Assembly (NCBI GenBank): GCA_015179045.1
Contig: WHUZ01000040.1
Coordinates: 124,001-188,000 of the forward strand
DNA from: Kalaharituber pfeilii
Lineage: Eukaryota > Ascomycota > Pezizomycetes > Pezizales > Pezizaceae
DNA: 64,000 nucleotides
Direction of reading: 5' to 3'
Under the pieces are notes generated by a model. That model worked only from the letters and a program-made list of their open reading frames with translations, ran no database searches and was not told the origin of the DNA. Every line of letters begins with the position of its first letter. Positions within the stretch are counted from its first letter, which is position 1. Below are positions 56,312 through 64,000 of the stretch, one piece after another. Made by a program: the position numbers and the translations under genes.

Positions 56312-59300
56312 GGTGCTGCGAGTAGTACTGATCACACACCCCGTCATACCTCATTACTAACAGTACAAGTTACCCTGACGAAAAATGTATATGCTGAAGC
56401 AATTGTTGATACTGCTGCATCCGGACCAGTCATCAATAGGCAACTAGCTGAGAAAATCGGTATACATAAAAGAAAACACGAAATCGCGATATCACAAGCA
56501 GACGGATCGAAGCTAGTTGCAAAAGACATAGTCAATACAAGTATACAGATTGAAGGAGACCCCAGTCAGCAATCATACACCTTCGACGCAGAAGTATTAG
56601 ATTCTCTAGGTCATAGAGATATGGTTCTAGGTCTCTCATGGCTTCAAGAACATGAGTTCGATGTCAAGACTAGGAAGCGCCAGCTTGTTAGAAACGGACT
56701 TATAATCCCATGCAAAGAAAGAAGAATCCCAGTTATTAATGTTCTAGAAGCTGAGACCTATGAAGAAGGAGATATACTATTGATGGTAGATGCAGTCACT
56801 AGATATGCTGACTATGACCGTGTGTTTTCAGCTGAACAAGCTAAGAAGTTACCGCCACATAGAAAGTGGGACCATGAAGTTGTTTTACAAGATCCATCTG
56901 TAAAGCTTCCAAATGGCCCTATTTACAAAACCACATGGGAGGAAAATGAGGCTCTAAGAACATACTTATCTGAGCATGAACCTACAGGCAAGATCAGAAA
57001 GAGCAGAAGTCCTGCAGGTGCTCCTATATTATTTGTGCGCAAGAAAGATGGTTCATTACGCCTTTGTGTTGACTACAGGGCCTCAATAAGTTGACAAAGC
57101 CCAATCGATACCCACTTCCACTGATGAGTGAGCTTCAAGAACGTACACAAGGAGCTCAATGGTTCACCCGGCTGGACCTGAAAAATGGATACTACTTAAT
57201 CAGAATTGCTAGTGGAGATGAGTGGAAAACGGCATTCAAAACCAAATATGGGCTATATGAGTACACTGTGATGCCATTTGGCTTAATCAATGCACCAGCT
57301 AGTTTTCAGGAAATGATGGATGATATTCTACAGCACCTTGCTATAGAAGGTGTTGTATGGTATATTGACGACATCCTTATCTATGGAGGAGCAACTGAAG
57401 CCGAGCATGAAGTACTAGTCAAAAAGGTTCTTCAATGCTTATTGGATCACGATCTTGCAGTCAATTTATCAAAATCCGAATTCCACGTCAAAGAAACCTG
57501 CTTTCTAGGATATATCATCAATGGTACTGAAGTCAAAATTGATCCAAAGAAAGTAAAAGTGATTCAAGATTGGAAAGCACCGCAAAGAAAGAAAGAAATA
57601 CAGTCTTTTCTAGGATTCACCAACTTCTACAGACGATTCATCAAGAATTACAGTGCACGAACCAAGCCACTCGTTGAGTTGACTTGTAAGGATATACCAT
57701 GGTCCTGGGCTGAACAACAACAAAGTGCATTTGACGAACTGAAAAAGCTATTTGAATCTGCTCCTATACTTGCACAGTATGATAGAACACTACGCACACT
57801 CATTGAAACGGATGCATCAAATCAAGCTATTGCAGGAGTATTCTCTCAATTACACCCAGCAACAGACGAAAATGAGGCTGAAGCCCGGCAGTGGAAATTG
57901 GTGGACTGCCACTCACGGTTACTAAAGCAACATCAACGCAACTGGCCTATACATGATAAAGAGTTATGGGCAATCGTCAGCTCTTTACTACACTGGCGTA
58001 CATGGCTTCTTAGTTTGACAATGCAGTTTGAAGTACATACAGATCATCAAGGACTACAGTACTTTCAGACCAAGCCAAGATTAAACATGCGACAGGCTGA
58101 ATGGGCCGAAAAGCTCGCTGAATTTGACTACATTATCAAGTATCGACCGGGATCAGCTATGGGACGCCCAGATGCTATCACACGACGAGAAGGTAACGAA
58201 CCTTCAGGAACCAATGCACCAATGTTCAAAGAAGGCCAACTTATAGTTGCACAAGCCAACGAAGATGCTCCAGCCAACGAAGATGCTCCAGCCAATAAAG
58301 ATACTCCAGCCAATGAAGAAGATGCTTCAGACCCTGAAGAAGAAGACGTTCCAGACCCAAATCTAGAAGGAATTGATGTCACAACATGGCCCAAAGATAT
58401 TGAAAGCGGACTGCTTATTGTACCTACTGATTGTCAGCATGCTGTGCTACAACAGTGTCATGATTCCAGAGTTGCGGGCCATTGGGGACGACGACGTACT
58501 GAAGAGCTTGTATCACGCAACTTTATATGGAAAGGATGGCAAGAGGATATCTCACGCTATGTTGCTGGTTGCCATCATTGCCAAAAGGCTAAAGCAGACA
58601 GACATGCCCGCCAAACGAAATTAGTACCAATGCCTACAGGAACTCTACCTTGGGAAGAAATAGCTATGGACTTTGTAGGAGAACTTCCTGAAAGTGAAGG
58701 ATTCAATGCTGTCTTAGTTATCACAGACCGTTTTACTAAGATGCAGCACTATATACCTGCTAAAACGACATGGACAGCAGAGGACGTAGCAAATGCCTAC
58801 ATTTGTGAAATTTGGCGACTTCATGGCTTACCCAGGCATGTTACCTCAGACCGTGGCCCACAATTCACAAGTGCATTTATGCGAGATCTAAATGCGAAGC
58901 TTCATATTGGTCTGAGGCTGTCAACAGCACATCACCCACAGACAGATGGCTTGAGTGAGAGAGCGATACAAACACTCAAACAATACTTGAGAATCTACTG
59001 CCACGATCGTCAGAAACGTTGGGTACAATGGCTACCACTAGCCGAATTCGCATACAACTCTACAAATACTGCCACACATGGATACAGCCCATTCCGCAGC
59101 TTGTATGGGTTTGACCCACGTACTATTCATGTCAATGATGATTACATATATGCCAGCCCAGCTGCTGAAGAATGGATAGAACGTATGACCGCAGTACACA
59201 GCCAGATTCACCAAACCCTCAAGCAGATCAACGATAAGCGCTCTGCACTCCACATTGACAAGTCTCGCCAATTTCAAGTTGGAGACCAAGTATGGGTGGA

Positions 59301-59736
59301 CCGCCGCAATTTGACAGTACAAACTGGAAACAAGTCCTTATCCAGCAAGTACATTGGCCCATACACCATTACTCGACGAATCAGCCGGCATGCATATGAA
59401 CTGAACATTCCTAAAAGGCTACGCCTGCACAAGGTGATACACACTTCACTACTGAAGCCTTTTAAAGATAGAGTGCAACCACAGGTTGATCCATCATCGA
59501 GAAGTGACAATGATGATGATGAGGAAGAAGAACCACTATATGAGGTGGATTGTATTGTTGATAGCAGACGCACCAAAGGGGGCGTAAAGTACCGAGTCCA
59601 TTGGAAAGATTATGGTGCAGAATCTGACACATGGGAATCATTCGATGATTTACAGGCTCCTTTAGTACTGCAGGAAATTATTAAATTTCATAATGAGCAC
59701 CCAAGAAAGCCAATGGATCGAAGAGTTGACAATTGA
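56312..59736 (+). pseudogene. pol: Pol polyprotein (PR-RT-RH-IN-chromodomain) with one frame break
   Basis: The first frame (56,312-57,094) carries the protease (AIVDTAASG near 56,400, an unusual DTA instead of DSG) and the start of reverse transcriptase (LFVRKKDGSLRLCVDYRA). It runs into TGA at 57,092-57,094. The second frame (57,091-59,736) continues directly (TKPNRYPLPLMSELQ). The join is explained by loss of one base near 57,080. Then come the RT catalytic YIDDILIYG, RNase H (ETDASNQAIAGVFSQ), an integrase HHCC zinc finger, the integrase core (DFVGELPES, TSDRGPQFTS, STAHHPQTDGLSERA) and a C-terminal chromodomain (YEVDCIVDSRR, YRVHWKDYGAESDTWE), which in this group targets insertion to chromatin. 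A short Ala/Asn/Asp-Glu repeat lies between RNase H and integrase (58,255-58,345). Confidence 0.9.
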
Positions 59737-59739
59737 ACT

Positions 59740-60360
59740 AAGCATATACCGATGTATAAGAATTGAATTGAGCTTATACCGATAAATCGAAGAGTGAGCC
59801 TATGCCGATGAGTCGAAGAGCTGAAGTAAGCACATACCGACAAATCGAAGAGTGAACCTATGCCAATGAGTCGAAGAGCTGAAGTAAGCACATACCGACG
59901 AATTGAAGACTGACAATTGATAATTGAGCTATGCCGATGAGTCGAAGAGCTGAAGTAAGCACATACCGACAAATCGAAGAGTGAACCTATGCCAATGAGT
60001 CGAAGAGCTGAAGTAAGCACATACCGACGAATTGAAGACTGACAATTGATAATTGAGCTATGCCGATGAGTCGAAGAGCTGAAGTAAGCACATACCGACA
60101 AATCGAAGACTGAACCTATGCCAATGAGTCGAAGAGCTGAAGTAAGCACATACCGACGAATTGAAGACTGACAATTGATAATTGAACCTATGCCGATGAG
60201 TCGAAGAGCTGAACTGAATACATGCCGACGAATCGAAGACTGATGAATTGAGCCTATACCGATGAAAATCGAAGAGTTGACAATTGAATTGAGCATATAC
60301 CGACGAGTCGAAGAGCTGAACGGAGCACATGCCGACGAATCGAAGAAGTGACAGACACTG
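59740..60360 (+). repeat. 129-bp tandem repeats between pol and the 3' LTR
   Basis: AATTGAAGAC recurs at 59,901, 60,030 and 60,159, a 129-bp period. Each unit is built from about three sub-units of roughly 43 bp sharing CGAAGAGCTGAAGTAAGCAC or CGA-ATCGAAGA. The minus-strand open frame across it is repeat translation. Confidence 0.85.
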
Positions 60361-60533
60361 AGCCTATACCTTCCTCGCCCATGGAGTGCTTTTTCCCACA
60401 GGGTTTTTTTTTACCCATGGAGAGGTTTAACGGTAGCGCAAGGTGATGATACAGGCCCCTGACATACAGAAGGATGAAGTGAAGATCTCAAATGAAGGTC
60501 TGACGAGGACGTCAGCCGTAAGAACGGGGGTAA

Positions 60534-60787
60534 TGTCAGGGTGACCCAACAAAGTATCAATGATAAGCGATGAGAGATGACGCATGATAATCACGCCATT
60601 CATAGTTATGATGGTGAAGAGAGAGAAGCTTGTTAGTTAGCACTCAAATGTTAAATAGAATAATGCAAATAACCGACACGCTGGACGCCTATATATAGAG
60701 GCCTCCACGGCCTCTATACAAAGGTCAAGTTCCAAGCGTTGTCCTAAGTTACACCTACACTTCGCTGCAATCGCAGACACCGTAACA
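60534..60787 (+). repeat. 3' LTR
   Basis: 254 bp, identical to 54,738-54,991 except the penultimate base (C here, T there). Begins TGTCAGGG, ends CCGTAACA. Confidence 0.92.
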
Positions 60788-60959
60788 TTGAGCTCCTGTC
60801 TATAGTTCACCTCTTATTATCTGTTTGCGTTGTCAGTATGTAGTTTTTACCGTTCTCTTCTCGTGATATGGCTCTCCGAGTTGTGTGTATAAGCTGCTGT
60901 ATTCGCCATCTACTGAGATACAATTCATTGCAGACAATCAATCGAGTTGCACTCAAATC

Positions 60960-61345
60960 CTTTATTAGGAACCCGAATCAAAGGGTCGACAAGGCAGGCA
61001 AGCTTGGGGCGTGCCTACCATATCAAGTGGAGCTCACAAAGGAGAAGGTTATTAGGCGGCAGGCTAAGATGAAGAGGAGGGTTAGCAGGCTCAGTGTTAC
61101 GTTTCAGGGTAACAGAAAGGCAGCGCAACACTGCTTTGAGGGGACTCACTTACCTACTGACAGGGAAGAGACCGCGGAGGAGCTGGTCGAAGAAACTCGG
61201 GAGGATAGAGGTGGAACAGTGCAGGCAGGAGGAAGAGAAAACGGGAGCTGATTAAATGGAGGGATATAAGGGACGGCAGGGACGGATGGCTCCAACGTGG
61301 GAGAGTTCAGGAGCTGGTCAATACCAAAGACGGGAGAGGTGGATA
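60960..61345 (+). pseudogene. Possible degraded LINE-like coding remnant
   Basis: A run of Arg/Lys/Glu-rich frames in shifting phases (KVIRRQAKMKRRVSRLS, then KWRDIRDGRDGWLQRGRVQE near 61,250-61,310) resembles the basic C-terminal half of fungal LINE reverse-transcriptase ORFs. Similarity is at the level of composition only. Confidence 0.25.
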
Positions 61346-61584
61346 GAGTTAGGAAGTTCATGGTGTGATGACGGCTCAACAGCATCCACTGTTTCGCACG
61401 GGTACCGGTATCTAGAGCTGGCGGAACGAAGCCTCAAGCGCGGCCTCAATGATCAAATGTCAAGGAAAGGGTCTTCAATTGTCTTGTCTGTGCGTGTCCA
61501 TGTCTTCTCTGCTTGCTTGTATGCCCATACAGTCCTATCTACATCAATTTATAGACCACCTTCACCTTCCAACTGAAGATATGC

Positions 61585-61662
61585 TTGCCGCCGAGCATTG
61601 AGGGTTTAGACCCAGGGGCCCTGCCATGGCGAACACCTGCAAGCAGGGTAACGTGACATACA
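61585..61662 (+). mobile_element. SINE-like copy, tail lost
   Basis: Contains the family core (GGGGCCCTGCCATGGCGAAC and ACGTGACATA) in plus orientation without a poly(A) or identifiable target duplication, hence an older copy. Confidence 0.6.
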
Positions 61663-62159
61663 ACCACATCTGACTTCTTAAACGTAACTTTCTTCCTCAT
61701 CCTACGAATATGGTCCTACCGATAAGTACCGCTCCGGCCCACGTTTAGCCTTATTCTTTCCATCAGTACCGTAGTTACCGCCACAATGGAAGCGGTAGCG
61801 GAGACCTTGAATGGTTATGGGACATGAATTGGGCAATTTCCTTTTTTATCTGCTTGTAGGTAGCTACTCAATAGCGCTCGTAAAAAACGTGAAACCTCCC
61901 CGATGGAGCATAATCCCAATTGAATTTTCGCCAGGCTCAGAGCTATGCACGCGCTAAAAGACTTCAGCCCTGCTACAGCCCTGGGGTTCCAAAATCCGCC
62001 TCATAAAAAGCCAACTGCTTCCGAATGCGCCTTCGCTAGTATGCGGGCCGTTGTTCTCAAAAACTGGAAACAACTCTTGTATTTGTATCGTTTTAGGGCA
62101 GATGGAGCTTCCGAAGGATTTGCAAGAAGTGTATCTGACTGCTCAACTTCACGGACACC

Positions 62160-62512
62160 CAAGGTAATGTTATCGGAATTGCGGAGGAGAAGGCAACCCT
62201 GGGTGGAGCTGGACAGACAGGAAGAAAGGATAGCGTGGGGAGGCCTGGAGGTGGCGGTAATGTGGGTGAATGTAGATGGTGAGAGGAGAAGGAGGAGACA
62301 GCAACACACATTTGGAACAGGTGTGGGGTATGGCAGAGGAGGTCGCCGGGTGGGCTGGAGAGAATATAAAGGCCCCCTGCGGCAGAGGGGGAAGGGGACT
62401 CCCTGGTGGAATTGTTGAGGCACCCTCGCCATAGCCTACCAGGCGGCACGCGAGTAATGAAATAAAAAAAAAAAAAAAAAAAATTTGTTGAGGCAGATAG
62501 AGAGATAGGCGC
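62160..62512 (+). pseudogene. Remnant of LINE ORF2 C-terminus, interrupted by a tail insertion
   Basis: Near 62,277-62,330 one frame reads EEKEETATHIWNRCGVW, matching the ETxxHxxxxC pattern at the C-terminal end of fungal Tad-type LINE ORF2 proteins. With the 62,423-62,484 insertion and its duplication removed, the frame reads VELLRQIER to a stop, a plausible protein end. Upstream the frame is broken. Confidence 0.4.
62423..62484 (+). mobile_element. 62-bp retroposon tail insertion with 11-bp target duplication
   Basis: ccctcgccatagcctaccag, then the rest of the conserved tail and about 20 A, between TTGTTGAGGCA at 62,412-62,422 and 62,485-62,495. Confidence 0.85.
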
Positions 62513-62602
62513 ATCATAGGCGCGGGGATTTGCTCTTATCGTTGACTCTACTTCATGTCATTTTCTGATACTATTTTCATTTCTTCTCTCCTTTGTAATT
62601 AA

Positions 62603-62695
62603 TCTCGTCATAGCCAATAGGGTGGCTTACGAGTAGTGATTTTTTTTTTTTCTTGTAAAAAAACCAAAAAAAAACAAAAAAAACAAAAAAACAGC
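62603..62695 (+). mobile_element. Retroposon tail copy, degraded
   Basis: ctcgtcatagccaatagggt and acgagtagtgat match the conserved tail. A T run and a long A-rich stretch with C interruptions follow. Confidence 0.5.
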
Positions 62696-63063
62696 CATCG
62701 GACTAGGAAATAATTTGCAGAAGTCTTCTAAAATCATCTCTCCTTCGCGCTGTCCCTCCCTGGCAAGTGTGACAAATCTGCCATTTCTATAGAGCTGGAC
62801 GTCCAAAGCGGCCTTGAGGAGACATGGTAATGACAGTCCGGTAAGCAACTGAATTTGCACTTGAGATCTGAATATCATACACGGAAAATTTCAGACCAAG
62901 AGGATCCCCTCGTGGCCCTGTTGACCTGGATGGAGCAATAACGGCGGCATCTTGTTTATGTGTCTAAAAGGGGGTGTTCTACCACATTTCCGAGAATTTT
63001 AGGGGGCCGAGGTAATTTCTTTTCTTCTTTCATTTTTCACTTTTATCCCTTTTGTACATAAAC

Positions 63064-63113
63064 CTTGCCATAGCCCATAGCGCGGCATGCGAGTAATGAT
63101 ATAAAAGAAAAAA
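63064..63113 (+). mobile_element. Retroposon tail insertion
   Basis: ccttgccatagcccatagcg and gcatgcgagtaatgatataa, then an A-rich run. No coding part. Target duplication is unclear. Confidence 0.6.
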
Positions 63114-63719
63114 AACAACGGAAATTTTTCATATTTCACAATTTGTTCATCTCCTGCATACCTCGTCACAAGCACATGACCTCTCACTATAGTGAAAGCT
63201 GAATCTGATCAAGAAAACAGATCGGATTCTTGGCCTTGATTATAGCTGGGACTGCCTGTACTGCATCTATATATGTGTCAGTTTGTTCAAATACTGTTTG
63301 GTCTAGGTAATGCTTGTCAGTTAAGTCCATTCAGCCATATGCGTTGCTGTCTAATGGTTCCTATTACATTTGAGCTTTTGGAAAACCCCCATCTCCGGGA
63401 CAGCCAACTTTTGGCTGGTCAACAGCTGTCCCTAAGGGAAGCATGGCTGATAGTAGCATAGACCCATGCTAGGTCAATTCATTGTAAAACTACACTGCCT
63501 GCTTCTCAAGTACGTACGGGCACTGTATTTCACGACGAGGCGGCGCACACCACCACGCATGTTTTGCACCAAAACTGACGACTGCATATTTTCAATCACA
63601 AGAACAGAGTTTTTCTACGCACCTAGTGCAGCTAAGTCAAGGACTGACCTGCATATCTGGCTTGTTTGGCTCGTCTGCTTCCTAAGCATTCAGTGTTCAA
63701 GTCTGCATATTTCGCAAAT
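63114..63719. other. No supported gene
   Basis: Short frames at 63,273-63,461 and 63,466-63,756 have no recognisable motif. No repeat-family member is seen until the T run at 63,720. Confidence 0.4.
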
Positions 63720-64000
63720 TTTTTTTTTTGATATCAGTAATCGCATGCCGCCCTAAGGTCTATGGCGATATTTAGTTACATATGAAATGAAAGGAAAGTT
63801 AGATATGAGAGTGGAAATCCCCGGAACCTCCTGTGTGAAGGGGAAGTGACAACAACAATAACAGCTTTCCGTCGGTACATGAGGGGACGTCCTTATCCTA
63901 TCTCCGTACTCTGTCCCACTCGTACTGGCATGCCCTGAGCCATCTTCCTTGTAGCCTCACCTTGTCTATTTCGGTTGGTCTCTCCAGGTACACGACCACC
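63720..64000 (-). mobile_element. Gag-only retroposon, cut by the window end
   Basis: T run at 63,720-63,729 and conserved tail (atcgcatgccgccctaaggt), followed by untranslated sequence. The last gag codons in minus orientation run from about 63,905 to the window edge. Length and 5' end cannot be determined here. Confidence 0.75.

Larger units (their letters stand above)
54738..60787 (+). mobile_element. Ty3/Gypsy chromodomain LTR retrotransposon (chromovirus), nearly complete
   Basis: A 6.05-kb element with two 254-bp LTRs differing at one position. The target duplication is TCGAG (54,733-54,737) and TTGAG (60,788-60,792), one mismatch. Order: LTR, primer-binding region, gag, protease, reverse transcriptase, RNase H, integrase, chromodomain, 129-bp tandem repeats, polypurine tract (AGAACGGGGGTAA), LTR. 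The domain order and chromodomain place it with fungal Tf1/sushi-type elements. A single-base frame break in pol makes this copy non-autonomous. Its LTR identity indicates recent insertion. Confidence 0.92.

Noticed and set aside
59688..60296. 202-codon minus-strand frame
   Set aside because: It translates the 129-bp tandem repeats of the Gypsy element.
1..64000. Giant Starship-type element with a tyrosine-recombinase captain
   Set aside because: No DUF3435-type recombinase signature was recognised; the clustering is explained by nested smaller elements.

Overview
This is a repeat-rich stretch of a filamentous fungal nuclear genome, most likely an ascomycete of the Pezizomycotina. The evidence is: short GT-AG introns of about 50-80 bp in long multi-domain genes, a chromodomain Ty3/Gypsy element of the Tf1/sushi type, a pogo/Fot1-type element, and fungal LINE-type gag proteins. 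The species is an inference. I recognised no rRNA, tRNA or CRISPR.

Layout. (1) 1,479-~9,880, minus: a large TRANK1-like superfamily-1 helicase gene with TPR-like repeats. (2) 9.9-14.2 kb: sparse sequence, a 47-bp hairpin mini-element, one orphan gene fragment and a disrupted beta-trefoil-like pseudogene. (3) 15,124-23,900: a nested transposon. A pogo-like element (TA target duplication, remnant transposase tail with a PCNA-binding motif) is split inside its left terminal repeat by a 7,641-bp element (15,134-22,774). The inserted element has inverted termini starting TAGTCTCG and a perfect 9-bp target duplication, AGTCAGACC. It carries a decayed RecQ-type helicase gene flanked by oppositely oriented 21-bp minisatellites. 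(4) 24-29 kb: a gag-only retroposon copy, and two inverted TA-flanked DNA elements back to back. (5) 29,348-37,572, plus: a second full TRANK1-like helicase gene, paralogous and in opposite orientation to the first. (6) 37.6-45 kb: two long gag-only retroposons and a group of 0.6-kb-armed foldback elements. (7) 45-54.6 kb: an orphan multi-exon gene with membrane-type segments, and many short poly(A)-tailed insertions. (8) 54,738-60,787: a young, nearly complete Gypsy element (LTRs 253/254 identical) with one frame break in pol. (9) 60.8-64 kb: degraded LINE ORF2 remnant and more tail insertions.

Two poly(A)-tailed retroposon families run through the right half. One codes only for a LINE ORF1-like protein whose stop lies close to its conserved tail. 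It has left insertions from about 1.4 kb down to 37 bp, several with clear target duplications. The other is a SINE-like family of about 225 bp. Both presumably borrow a LINE reverse transcriptase not present here. The two helicase genes look intact and are the only large host genes. The most novel object is the RecQ-carrying inverted-repeat transposon and its possible 47-bp relative at 11,291-11,337.
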